Below are positions 10,773-20,908 of a stretch of 64,000 nucleotides of DNA, in pieces. A program made the translations under genes and the position numbers. Source of the DNA: Xenoacremonium recifei (taxonomy: Eukaryota; Ascomycota; Sordariomycetes; Hypocreales; Nectriaceae). The notes under the pieces are model-generated. The model was not told where the DNA came from. It made no database searches and saw only the letters and a program-made list of their open reading frames with translations. The stretch is from assembly GCA_012184525.1 (NCBI GenBank), contig WOFQ01000051.1:124001-188000 (forward strand), given 5' to 3'. The first letter of the stretch is position 1; each line of letters starts with the position of its first letter.

Positions 10773-11786
10773 CTATTTAACTAGCGTTACGTAGTCTTTC
10801 AGGACCTCGCCCACACCTTCATAGCTATCTTGCCAACATCCTCGTATGATGTGACCTCCCCGGATGTGACCAGTTTCTGGGAAAATACTCTGCAAGAAGA
10901 GTTGGTCTACTCTATCGCCATAGTCGAGCCGTCCCTCTCCTTCGATATAGTGTGGCCAATGACCTGTCATCAGGGTATAGAGTATGGAGCCAAGGCTGAA
11001 GATATCTGTTGCTTCCGTCGAGATCCATTCCTTACGGGGGTCAAAGAACCCAGAGTCAGGCAGATGTTGAGTGGTCAGATCCTTGTAGTTAGCACCTCCA
11101 AAGTCGCATAAGTAGAGATGGCCTTGACGATCTGGGTTCCAGTGGACGAGGAAGTTCTCGGGTCGTAGATCGGAGTGTATGACGCCTTTTGAATGAATGA
11201 AGGCAATTGACTCAGCTGCTTCGATGCACCAAGTCATTTTCGTAACTTCATCGAGTTCAGAAAAGTGATGATCCAAATACGCCTGAAGATCTCCACCGTT
11301 TGCTTCACGAAACCTCAGTCCTCGTAGTTCGTAACTGGCACCGAAGAATCTGGACAGTTGGTCAGCAAGACATCTGTCAGTATGGATAATAACACACTTC
11401 ATAAGACGACTATGATCTCCCAGGACTTCCAGTATCTTCTCTTCGATAGCAAACGCGGCTTTGCACTCTTGAACAACAGCAAGACTGCTCCCTGAAGAGG
11501 ACTCCTCCCACCATGCATATCGAGGATATTTCAAGATAACACCCGGGTCCAACCGCGCGATAACAGCATTGCGGCTATGATGGATGACATTCAGCACAGG
11601 GGGTTTATAGTCCAAGCCTTTCGTGTTGTAGGAGTCAAGATCTGGTCGCTTACTGAGCCTATCGCCCCTATCTTCATGAGCTGGACGAATCCGCAAAAAT
11701 ATCCATTTGGCGAAGCCCCAAACCAGTGCGAGTGACTCACAGACCCAGGTGGTTAGTTTCAAGCTAAAATTTGGGATGGGGATCAT
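10773..11786 (-). CDS. orphan protein-kinase-like protein with N-terminal hydrophobic segment
   Basis: Kinase fold, divergent. A Trp-rich hydrophobic segment (about residues 12-32) could anchor it in a membrane. The putative ATP-binding Lys is in GVILKYPRYAWWEE (about 85). After splicing, the catalytic loop HSDLRPENFLV is at about 188-198 and the metal motif reads CDFGG at about 212-216, followed by TDIFSLGSILYTLMTGHWP. The frame is uninterrupted (337 codons), but a 48-nt intron at 11350-11397 (GTGTGT, GCTGAC, CCAG) is likely: its removal turns an odd insert into RLMKFFGASYELRG and gives 321 aa. This type is common in accessory regions of ascomycete genomes; its role is unknown. A regulatory rather than catalytic role is possible, since a Gly-rich loop is not evident. 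Confidence 0.78.
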   Translation of the reverse strand: MIPIPNFSLKLTTWVCESLALVWGFAKWIFLRIRPAHEDRGDRLSKRPDLDSYNTKGLDYKPPVLNVIHHSRNAVIARLDPGVILKYPRYAWWEESSSGSSLAVVQECKAAFAIEEKILEVLGDHSRLMKCVIIHTDRCLADQLSRFFGASYELRGLRFREANGGDLQAYLDHHFSELDEVTKMTWCIEAAESIAFIHSKGVIHSDLRPENFLVHWNPDRQGHLYLCDFGGANYKDLTTQHLPDSGFFDPRKEWISTEATDIFSLGSILYTLMTGHWPHYIEGEGRLDYGDRVDQLFLQSIFPETGHIRGGHIIRGCWQDSYEGVGEVLKDYVTLVK

Positions 11787-12607
11787 AGTCGAAGAGCCAC
11801 GGAAGAGTTAGGAGGCGGATTATGTTTGAGCAAAGGAGCAGACTGAGAAACGACATCAATTATCCCATGCGCGGAAGAAATAAGTTCCAAGCCAACATCA
11901 GAGCCACTCATCGCGATAAACTGTACGTGTAGAGTCCTCACGGCTTCCGACATCCATATTGACCACATTTCCCCCCTCGACGTGCTGAACCAAGCTTGTT
12001 GTCCAAAACTCCTGGGCATTTTGAAGTATTGACATGTGGGCAGGGTTCAAAGTTCACATTCTCCGAACCCGGTCTCCACATTGGTACATAATCGTCGTCC
12101 AGTTTTGGCGGCACATCCTTCGCAGCATTAGAATCAGGGTTAGTTCTGGTAGGACAGTAGTTAATGCACTTAATGGGTCTCTTGTTGCTAAGCTGTTGGT
12201 GATTTGTGTTGATGAGGATGCTCTGAGCTTGGTGGAAACGGCAGGTATTATACATGGGATGGTTCGACTGCGGGGTTGTAGGCGGCAGTGGCGTGCTTCG
12301 CAAGGGCTGATCGCCTTGGCTGCGCCACGCCCTCAAGTCGAGAGGGCGGTTTGCCATATTATTGGGTTGTCATTTGGGGTAAAAATCATTGCGCAGATGT
12401 TCCATACGAAAACTACAGGGTAGGGCATTCCAGCCGCATGCAGGAGCTGTGGCATTTAATTGCATGCAGCCACAACGTCACGCAGACCCACCCCAGCTTT
12501 TGCTAACTCCAAGCTCCATCCCAGCTCTCTACCTCATCCATCCATCCTCCGTTGATCGTCTATCTTCAGGACCTGTTCCCTCGCCAGCATCCCTGCGAGC
12601 TTTCACC
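11787..12607. other. divergent intergenic region with weak ORFs
   Basis: Promoter space between the kinase-like gene (minus) and the sugar transporter (plus). Two minus-strand frames are open (11783-12019, 78 codons; 11938-12357, 139 codons). Neither has a recognisable motif, though GLELISSAHGIIDVVSQSA looks mildly protein-like and might be a leftover upstream exon. I do not call a gene. Confidence 0.45.
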
Positions 12608-14207
12608 ATGGCAGGCTTACGGCAGTGTCTCCACGACATCACCCCCTACCTGATCCTCCTCGTCAGCATCTCGACCTTGGGGTCTCTCCAGTTTGGTTAT
12701 CATCTCGTTCGTAACCCCTGTCCACCTCCCACGCCATTCGTACACCACCACTAACAGTGATCGCCCTCTATAGGCCGAACTCAACGCCCCTCAAGATGTC
12801 ATCACCTGCCGCAAGAAGGCCATCTCCTCGTCCTCGTCGTTCTCCAGGTTATCGGCATGGGTCACGTCTGCGAAGCCGAAGGAGGAGCCCGTGGGCTGGT
12901 TCCCAGACTGCATCCCCATGAACGAAGCTGCCTTTGCGACCGTCTCGTCCATCTTCACACTGGGAGGGTTGATCGGAGCGCTATGTGCCGGGCCGTTCTC
13001 GTCGAGCTGGGGCCGAAGCCCGGCGATGAGGATAACTGCGCTAATGTACATTGCTGGTGCTACCGTTGAGACTGTCTCCGGCAGCGTCTTCACACTCGCT
13101 CTGGGACGCCTCGTTTCCGGCGTAGGTGCCGGCGCCTCTACTGTCATTGTTCCTCTGTATATCAGCGAGATCGCACCACCGAAGGAGCGAGGCCTGTTTG
13201 GCGCCATGACCCAGGTTTCCATCAACGTCGGCATTCTCGTCGTTCAAGTCCTGGGCTACTACTGGAGCTACGGCAATGCCTGGCGGTGGATTCTTGGTGT
13301 TGGTGCAATCGTCGCCGTCTCTCAAGCATTTGGACTCGTTGTGGTGCCTGAAAGCCCAGCATGGATGGCTGCTCGAGGAGAAGTGTCCAAGGCGAAGCGG
13401 ACATTGCAAAGGATTCGAGGAAAGGGGTTCGACATCAAGGAAGAAACCGCTACTTGGGGTCCTGGAACCGACCAAAACGCGGAGGACGAGGGCTTACTTG
13501 CCAGTCTAACTCAGCCGAGCTCACCGACTCTCAGCAAGCACTCACCCACCCATCTCGGCTTCCTCGAGGTCCTTCGCGATCCGCTATATCGTCCCGCTAT
13601 TATCGCTGTTGTCGGAATCATGTTCACGCAACAACTGTGCGGCATCAACAGCGTCATTATGTATTCTGTTTCCCTTCTCGCGGGCCTCCTCCCGGTCTCC
13701 TCAGCCCTGCTTACCATTCTCATCTCTCTCGTCAATCTCATCACCACGGTTGCTTGTGCCCCTCTGCCGGATCGCCTCGGACGCAAGACCTGCCTGCTGA
13801 TCTCCATTATCGGGCAGGGAAGCAGTGCTCTTGTTCTGGCCTTCTCCATCGTCTTCGGCGTCAAGATGCTCTCTGCGCTGGCAGTCCTGGTCTTTGTAGG
13901 CTTCTTCGCTGTTGGACTCGGGCCGGTTCCCTTCATTCTTGCTTCTGAGTTGGTCGGCCAGGAGGCCGTTGGAGCAACCCAGAGCTGGTGTCTGGGGGCC
14001 AACTATGTGGCAACGTTCTTGGTTGCTCAGTTCTTCCCTATCATCAACACTGCGCTCAACAACCGACTAGGAGGTCACGGATGGGCGTATTTCATTTTTG
14101 CGGGACTTGCGGCCGTGTGCGCCATCTTTGTGTCCCGCAATGTCCCTGAGACCAAGGGGAAGAAAGACGCCGACGAGGTTTGGGGCCGAACGCGACGACT
14201 GGAATAA
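12608..14207 (+). CDS. MFS sugar transporter, 510 aa
   Basis: Twelve-helix sugar porter of the major facilitator superfamily. The start MAGLRQCLHDITPYL leads into helix 1 (SISTLGSLQFGYHL). Sugar-porter marks include GRLVSGVGAGASTVIVPLYI, VPESPAWMAARGE (PESPR-like), QQLCGINSVIMYS, DRLGRKT and the terminal VPETKGKKD. Exons 12608-12706 and 12774-14207 flank a 67-nt phase-0 intron (GTTCGT, ACTAAC, TATAG). The closest yeast relatives I recall are the vacuolar or prevacuolar transporters of the VPS73/YBR241C type rather than HXT hexose carriers, but this is inference. It converges on the racemase gene with a gap of only 95 bp. Confidence 0.9.
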
Positions 14208-14302
14208 TGAGATGAACGGGTAATTGGCGTAATAAAACGGAAGGCATGAACGGACACGGTGTTTCAGGTGCGCTTATTATAGGAGTTCTGAATTGACTAA
14301 CA

Positions 14303-15150
14303 TTATAACGATCGAAAGGCTCTCCTACTGCGAACCGTCTGCTCCAGTTGAAATATTCCGGCCTTGACGCCGTCGATGATGTATACGCGATCGCCATCTG
14401 CTTTACCGTACATTTCTACTGCTGTAGCCCGGATGATGTCTTCGAGGCCGGCCATACCTCCGCAGCCCATCACGACACAACCGACGTTCCCTGAAGTCAG
14501 GAGGTCCTGCGTTGCCTTCGTCAACTTGGCTTTCACCTCTTCTGGGGTTACAGAGTGAAAGTCTCCGGCATTCAGCCCGGTCGAGAAGACGCCTGCGAAC
14601 CTATGGTTTGCGCTACCCTGATCCTGGCCAAGGAGATGCTTGACGCCGTTCGAGAGATGATCCTCCCAGAATTTGCCCGTTGTCACAATGCCCCAACTCT
14701 CTGTCGAGGTTGGGGCTGGCATGAGGGAGAGCGTGGTCAAGACACTCGCCTCAAAAATACCCGTGATAGCGAGGTGTCGGAACCTTGTGAGCTTGGAGAC
14801 GAGGCAATGTACACTGAAGCAAGCAACGAGGACGGCATCGTATTTGTCAGATTCCAGCTCAGCCGAGAGCTGGTCGTCATCGAGAACGGCTTTGGCGCTG
14901 GCATCGATATCTTCTTGGTTGTTGATGCTTGCTGGCGCGGAAGCGTTGGCTGTGTAGGTGGAGAACTCGATGGACTCAACGAAGCATCATTCAGATCGGT
15001 TTGTAAGAAGGGGGCAGCACCAAGGCTTCATACCTCGGGGAGGTCCATGCTTCGGATCGCTTTGGCCATGCCCTCCGTCATGGCCGTGGACGAGTTGGGG
15101 TTGAGGACGAGGATACGGAGGGGTTGGCGTTGGGTTTTGGGTTCAGTCAT
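14303..15150 (-). CDS. Asp/Glu/hydantoin racemase family protein (Dcg1-like), 262 aa
   Basis: Cofactor-independent two-cysteine racemase fold. The start MTEPKTQRQPLRILVLNPN gives the typical first strand with a NPNSS motif. The two candidate catalytic cysteines are Cys91 in VLVACFSVH and Cys210 in VVMGCGGMAG. Exons 15150-15034 and 14974-14303 are joined in phase 0 over a 59-nt intron with donor GTATGA and a rare GAG acceptor. In yeast the homologue DCG1 sits with allantoin-degradation genes under nitrogen control; no such genes are visible here. Possible roles are hydantoin or allantoin-derived amino-acid racemisation; the substrate is unknown. Confidence 0.85.
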
Positions 15151-15534
15151 GATGAACTCTCTATGCTCGTTTAGTTGGCTCAAGTAAAGCTTGTGTGATG
15201 ATCTGTATTCAAAGGGCTGATGTGCGCTGCATCTGAGAAGTGCTCTTATACGGAACCTGGCCCAGCCCTGCCCTGTTCTTGGCGTTGAGGCGCCTCCGAT
15301 AAGGGATAATGACGCCGGGAGCCCGGCGCGGGGCCGCCACGTGACCCGCCTCAGCCACCGACCTCTGACGACGTTTGGCAGGCCACCGCCAACCAGCCCA
15401 AACCAACCCCACCACCTTGGTACCTCTAGCGACAAGCTCCCAGCCCCAGCGATCCGACCTCAACACCACCGCAACCTTCCCGTGCTTACTCTCCTCTCGC
15501 ATCTCCAGCTTCAGCCGCCGAACCGTTGCCCAAG
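15151..15534. promoter_or_regulatory. bidirectional promoter region, racemase / Arp2
   Basis: These 384 bp separate the divergent racemase and Arp2 starts. The side near Arp2 is C- and CA-rich with CT stretches, a common pattern of fungal housekeeping leaders. No TATA box is evident on the Arp2 side. Confidence 0.5.
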
Positions 15535-16857
15535 ATGGCCAGCTCTCCACCCATTGGTAAGGCCCCTTCCCGCACAGCTCTCACCGCGGTGAGCAAGCTT
15601 CGACGAGACCCCTGAAGCTGACGTAGCTTGTCCCCCTCCTCACCAGTCCTCGACGGCGGAACCGGTTTCCTCAAGGTCGGCTACGCCGGCCAGAATTTCC
15701 CCGAGCACCAGTATCCGTCCATCGTGGGCCGACCGATCCTGCGATCCGAGGAACAGGGCGCCAGCGATGTGGTCATCAAGGACATCATGTGCGGTGACGA
15801 GGCAGCAGCGGCGCGGACAATGCTGCAGATTAGCTACCCCATGGAGAACGGCATTGTGAAGAAGTGGGATGACATGGAGCACCTGTGGGATTATACGTTC
15901 TTTGAGAAGCTCAAGGTCAACCCCCAGGGTCAGAAGATTCTGTTGACCGAACCGCCCATGAACCCCCTCCGAAACCGCGAGAAGATGTGCGAGGTCATGT
16001 TTGAGCGGTATGGGTTCCACGGTGTCTATGTGGCGATCCAGGCCGTTCTGGCGCTGTATGCGCAAGGTAGGTTTATCCTCGAACGAAGTCATGTTGGAAA
16101 CAATACGGTTATTGACAGCTCTACAGGTCTTAGCTCGGGTGTCGTCGTTGATTCTGGTGATGGTGTCACCCATATCGTCCCCGTCTACGAATCCGTCGTC
16201 CTCAACCACCTCACCAAGCGATTAGACGTAGCCGGTCGCGACGTCACCCGTAACCTCATCAAGCTGCTCCTCCGCCGCGGCTACGCCCTGAACCGAACCG
16301 CCGATTTCGAGACCGTGCGCCAAATCAAGGAGAAGCTCTGCTATGTCTCATACGACCTCGAGCTAGACAAGCGGTTGAGCGAAGATACGACCGTGCTGGT
16401 CGAGGACTACACACTGCCAGATGGTCGCGTGATTCGGGTGGGCAGCGAACGCTTCGAGGCACCCGAATGTCTGTTCCAGCCGCACTTGGTCGACAACGAG
16501 TCGCCCGGCCTGGGCGAATTCCTATTCAACACGATCCAATCGGCAGATGTGGATATCCGCGCATCCCTCTTCAAGGCTATCGTGCTATCGGGCGGCAGCA
16601 GCATGTACCCGGGCCTGCCCTCGCGATTGGAAAAGGAGTTGAAGCAGCTGTGGCTCACACGCGCTCTCCAGGGCAACCCCGAGCGACTGAGCAAGTTCAA
16701 GGTGCGGATAGAAGACCCGCCTCGGCGAAGGCACATGGTGTTCCTGGGCGGTGCGGTGCTGGCCAACATCATGGCGGAGAACGACAACATGTGGGTGACC
16801 AAGGCCGAATGGGAAGAGCAGGGCGTGCGGGCGTTGGAGAAGCTGGGACCGCGATAA
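15535..16857 (+). CDS. ARP2: actin-related protein 2 (Arp2/3 complex), 390 aa
   Basis: ATP-binding subunit of the Arp2/3 complex that nucleates branched actin filaments at endocytic patches. The protein shows actin-family phosphate loops ([14 protein letters not shown], then [16 protein letters not shown]), the adenosine motif [18 protein letters not shown], and the C-terminal [14 protein letters not shown]. Three exons: 15535-15556, 15647-16066 and 16127-16857. Intron 1 (90 nt, GTAAGG to CCAG) follows a mini-exon encoding MASSPPI. Intron 2 (16067-16126) is 60 nt, in frame and without a stop, but splicing is required to restore [14 protein letters not shown]. The length of 390 aa matches the family. 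Confidence 0.96.
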
Positions 16858-18817
16858 AGAGAATGAGATGGGATAGAGAGACGGCGGTTATCTTATTTAT
16901 TGATTCAAGTCTAGGTAGGCAGTTGAGAGAAAAGAAGCCCTTGATTTTCCAAGCTCGTCTCTGGACAGCGTTTGCGTGGCCCCTGGCGTCAAGTCAATGG
17001 TGGATGAGCAATGATCCTGATCCCCGGATTTCAGCTTTGATAGTAGGTTTTTGAGTTGGCTGAAATAAATACCACACCTCCCACATAAATAAAACCCTTT
17101 TTTATTTGAGCACATGTTCAAGAGGCCTTATTCTCGATACCTGTTGTGTCGGTGATTCGTGCCTGCCGCTATAACACACGCTTAGTCATCCATACTACGT
17201 CGCTGCAGCACCCAACCTGATATCTCCCCGAACTTCACCGAACAACACCAAGAATCCATCCCGCTCCCGTGCCGGGCTGGCGTATTCCGTACGCTCCCCC
17301 TTTCCACGGCGCGTCTTTTATACGTATTTCCGAGCAGACGTCTTCTCCTGGAGCATCCACGACTCGCTCTTCCAGCTCCACTTCTCGGACTCCGCACAGG
17401 AACCGGACTCGACGTCTTTCGCCTCTCATCAGCCCACCGAGCTACTCCTACTCCGTGCAGCGTGTTGCTAATCAGCGAAGTATCGCAGCACGTATCCCGG
17501 CCCGACAGGCACGAGTCGCGAATCTCCTCGCCGCAGCGGCGCTGTTTGGGGGGCCGCAGACGGGCCGCCGTTCATTCATCGTGTCCTTGTGTCAGCGCTT
17601 CAGCAACAGCTGACCAGCAGAGACAGATAGACGGCCACGCGATCAGCTCCACATCGTGGTCGTCGCTCTCACTCATTTACTCACTCGACGGGGTTGGACG
17701 CTGCTGTTGCTGCTCTGCCTGACCTGGTCTGGCCTGGCCTGGCCCTTGCCAGCCGTTATACTATACCCCGCTAGGAGAGAGTGGACTTGGGGGCAATCCG
17801 ACGGAGCGGAGGAGGCTTTTTATGCCCCCCAAGATCCGCCGTGCCAACGACGATCGATTCCATCTCACCCCCGTTTTTGAGTGTGGATGGTGGAGGATCC
17901 TGTCGCCATCCACCCGTCAGAAGGGGAAGAATCCCGAACCCGGCCTTGCCTTTCTTGCGCCTGGGCAGATGCAGGCGGCCTGCAGTTGTTGCATGTCCGT
18001 TTATCCAGCCGGTGGCTAACGGCAATTTGATAGACGCGGAACGACAGGCCGCAAGGGCATTGGATCGATCCAGCCCAGCCCGTCCAAGCATCGTCCCGTT
18101 GCGGCAGGCGGAGAAAGAGGTCAGCCCAAGTCACCGCAAGTTCCACCAACACGACCACCCTGGCTGAGTGAGAGCCTGTGCTAGAGACGGGAAGCAGAGC
18201 TGAGTGGCAGACAAGCGAGCTTGGCTCAAGCCAGTGGCATCGCTGATATTAGCGATGAGCCTGACGAACCCGCCGACGGGGACTTCGGGCCCAGCATCCG
18301 CCGGCGTTGCAAGGGCCTCGACGTTGAAACGGAGCGTCCAGGCCGCCTTTGAGGGTACGTGAACGCTGATACTCCCCATGCCCATGCCTACCCCCTGTTG
18401 CTCTTCTCTTGAGTCGTTCTTTCGCCTCCGTCCGTCCCGGTCCGTCCGTTTCGGTTTCGGCCTTCTGGCATCCGCCGTCAGCACCGCCGTTCCAGCTCCA
18501 GCTCCAGCTCCAGCTCCAGCCCCGTTCCAGACGGATTCCCACCTCAGCAAATCCAACGTCGGCCGGGGCGTCCGTCGCCCTGCTAGTGCGTGGTGGTGTG
18601 GATGCTCCTCCACGTTCCCCTTTGGGCTGACCCGGACTCAACATTTCTTCTTTCAACTTCATCCGTCCTCTTCCTCTTCCCATTTTCATCACCCGAGGCC
18701 ATCACCAGTCTCCCGTCGTTGCCAAGTGGCTGTGATAGTGGAGAGTATCCCGTGCTCTATTCCCTTGCACCTTCATACAGACACATCTCCGCGTGCCTGA
18801 TCCAGTACGAGGAGGCC
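16858..18817. other. long gene-free region and leader of the CDK8-type kinase
   Basis: Almost 2 kb between Arp2 and the kinase start. Small ORFs occur on both strands (for example 17269-17613 plus, 18131-18613 minus), but they are rich in Ser, Arg and Pro, lack motifs and largely mirror each other. It includes CTGGCCTGGCCTGG-like low-complexity DNA near 17720 and a hexanucleotide array near 18500. A long regulatory leader for the kinase is the simplest reading. Confidence 0.5.
18492..18521 (+). repeat. CCAGCT hexanucleotide microsatellite
   Basis: About five head-to-tail copies of CCAGCT, the last imperfect, lie roughly 300 bp upstream of the kinase ATG. They create artificial open frames on both strands. 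Likely polymorphic in length. Confidence 0.85.
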
Positions 18818-20161
18818 ATGCCTCTTCGACTCCGCCATGGCGTCACCTACCCGCATTCTTTCTCAAGTCCGACTCACCAACAACGATATCTAGAACCACA
18901 TGACCGCTCGGCTGGTTACCAGCCCAAGGTGCGGATCACAGACAAGTACCGCATCGTGGGTTTCATCAGTTCCGGAACATATGGCCGCGTATACAAGGCC
19001 GTGGGCCGCAACGGCAAGCCGGAAGGGGAGTTCGCCATCAAGAAGTTCAAGCCCGACAAGGAGGGGGAGCAGATCAACTATACTGGAATCTCCCAGAGCG
19101 CTATACGAGAAATGAGCTTATGCAGTGAGCTCAGCCACCAAAACGTCATTCGGTTGTGCGAGATCATGTTGGAGGACAAGTGCATCTTCATGGTTTTTGA
19201 GTATGCTGAGCACGACCTCTTGCAGATCATCCATCACCACACGCAACAACCGCGACACCCAATTCCGCCCTCTACCGTCAAGAGCATCATGTTTCAGCTC
19301 CTCAACGGCTGCCAGTACTTGCACACGAACTGGGTGTTGCACCGCGACCTGAAGCCTGCAAACATCATGGTCACATCTGCCGGCGAGGTCAGAATCGGTG
19401 ATCTTGGTCTTGCCCGACGGTTTGACAAGCCATTGCACTCCCTCTTTAGTGGTGATAAGGTGGTTGTGACTATATGGTATCGTGCCCCAGAGCTCATCCT
19501 CGGGTCGTTTCACTACACGCCGGCGATTGACATGTGGGCTATCGGATGCATCTTCGCCGAGCTATTGTCGCTCCGGCCCATTTTCAAGGGAGAAGAGGCC
19601 AAGATGGATAGTAAGAAAACCGTCCCTTTTCAGCGGAATCAGATGCAGAAGATCGTGGATATCATGGGCCTACCGACCAAGGACCGTTGGCCTCTGCTGC
19701 CGACAATGCCCGAATACGCACAACTGAATACGATACAGTCACCGATGACGCATCATGGTCATCACAGCCATCATCACCATAGTCACTATTCTTCATCGAG
19801 GAATCAGAACGCAGGAGGTTCGAATCTTGAGAAGTGGTACTATAACACCATATCACACTCCGGGGGCGGCGGTTCAGCGCCTCTTTCGTCCCTCGGAGCA
19901 GAGGGCTACAAACTACTAGCTGGTCTGCTCGAATACGACCCGGCGAAGCGTCTCACAGCAGCGCAGGCCTTAACCTCGCCTTTCTTTTCTACGGGTGACC
20001 GCGTCAGCATGAACTGCTTCGAGGGCCTGAAGAACGAGTACCCGCACCGCCGCGTCAGCTCCGACGACAACGACATCCGCACGAGCAGTCTACCGGGTAC
20101 AAAGCGGAGCGGGTTGCCTGACGACTCACTTGTCCGACCAGTGAAGAGATTGAAGGAGTAG
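18818..20161 (+). CDS. SSN3: Mediator cyclin-dependent kinase Ssn3/Srb10 (CDK8), 447 aa
   Basis: Catalytic subunit of the Mediator CDK8 module, a cyclin C-dependent kinase that phosphorylates RNA polymerase II and transcription factors. Intronless. Glycine loop SSGTYGRVYK at about 51-60, ATP Lys in FAIKKF, a cyclin-binding SQSAIREMS helix at about 92-100, HRDLKPAN at 175-182, and DLG in place of DFG at 195-197, as is usual for this subfamily. A His/Ser-rich insert (THHGHHSHHHHSHY) and Gly-rich linker at about 308-350 resemble other fungal Ssn3 proteins. The C-terminus RPVKRLKE is basic. An in-frame upstream ATG near 18599 exists, but its extension is hydrophobic and poorly kinase-like, so 18818 is preferred. 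Confidence 0.94.
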   Translation: MPLRLRHGVTYPHSFSSPTHQQRYLEPHDRSAGYQPKVRITDKYRIVGFISSGTYGRVYKAVGRNGKPEGEFAIKKFKPDKEGEQINYTGISQSAIREMSLCSELSHQNVIRLCEIMLEDKCIFMVFEYAEHDLLQIIHHHTQQPRHPIPPSTVKSIMFQLLNGCQYLHTNWVLHRDLKPANIMVTSAGEVRIGDLGLARRFDKPLHSLFSGDKVVVTIWYRAPELILGSFHYTPAIDMWAIGCIFAELLSLRPIFKGEEAKMDSKKTVPFQRNQMQKIVDIMGLPTKDRWPLLPTMPEYAQLNTIQSPMTHHGHHSHHHHSHYSSSRNQNAGGSNLEKWYYNTISHSGGGGSAPLSSLGAEGYKLLAGLLEYDPAKRLTAAQALTSPFFSTGDRVSMNCFEGLKNEYPHRRVSSDDNDIRTSSLPGTKRSGLPDDSLVRPVKRLKE

Positions 20162-20908
20162 GAATCTTCGCAAGGAGGGTCGAGCCGAGGGACGGCAGCG
20201 GAGACGCTCCAGAATCAGCTTGCCATTCAAAATACTCAGCTTGGCGGATATGGTGCCTCTCAGCCTAACACTCAGTCCCCCTCTGCTCTGATGACGGAGG
20301 AATTTGAGGCTCTGTGGAATCAACTTGCCCTTGATATGGCTCAAGTTCAACAATCGCGTGCCTCTCAGCCTGCAACTCAGCAGCCCTACTTTGCTCAACC
20401 TCTCGAGGGTTATACGACTATGCAGAATCCTTGTCTTACAACTCGGCACTCTTCTGCTCCAATTACGGAAGGTTATCCGGCTCTGCAGAACCCTCAGCCT
20501 ACAACTCGGCCCTCTTCTGCTCCGATGATGGGGGGTTATTCGGCTCTGCAGATCCCTCAGGCTTGCAACTAGTACTATCAGCCTCCACGTGCTTTTCCTG
20601 AGTTTTTTGAGAGTCCTGAGGCTTCTCAGAACTTTTGGGAATTCCAACGTCAGGGATCTCAATATCCTCACTGGGTTTACGGTCAACCGCATCAAGGCTT
20701 TCAGGCTTACCAGCAGCAGCCTCAACAACTCTTTCAAGCTGGGCAGCAATCTCAAATTTACCATCAGCAGCCTCAACAACCCTTTCAAGCCGAGCAGCAA
20801 GTTGTACCAAACCAGCCCTACCAGCAACCTCAACAACCCTTTCAAGCTGAACAGCAATCTGAACAACCATACCAGCCTGACCAACACTATCAACCCTTCC
20901 AGCATTAA
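20162..20908 (+). other. TAG-interrupted Q/P-rich open frame in phase with SSN3
   Basis: The SSN3 reading frame continues after its TAG for 136 sense codons to a second TAG (20570-20572), then 111 codons to a TAA (20906-20908). The first part carries a repeat of about 22 residues (EGYTTMQNP, EGYPALQNP, GGYSALQIP); the second is Gln/Pro/aromatic-rich with three units like QQPQQPFQAEQQ. No plausible intron removes either TAG. It could be a decayed independent gene, a readthrough extension, or the antisense image of a minus-strand gene. Ssn3 orthologues that I recall end at the first TAG. Confidence 0.35.

Noticed and set aside
17182..18800. Several overlapping ORFs up to 160 codons upstream of SSN3
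   Set aside because: They mirror each other on both strands and are produced by low-complexity GC-rich DNA and a hexanucleotide microsatellite.
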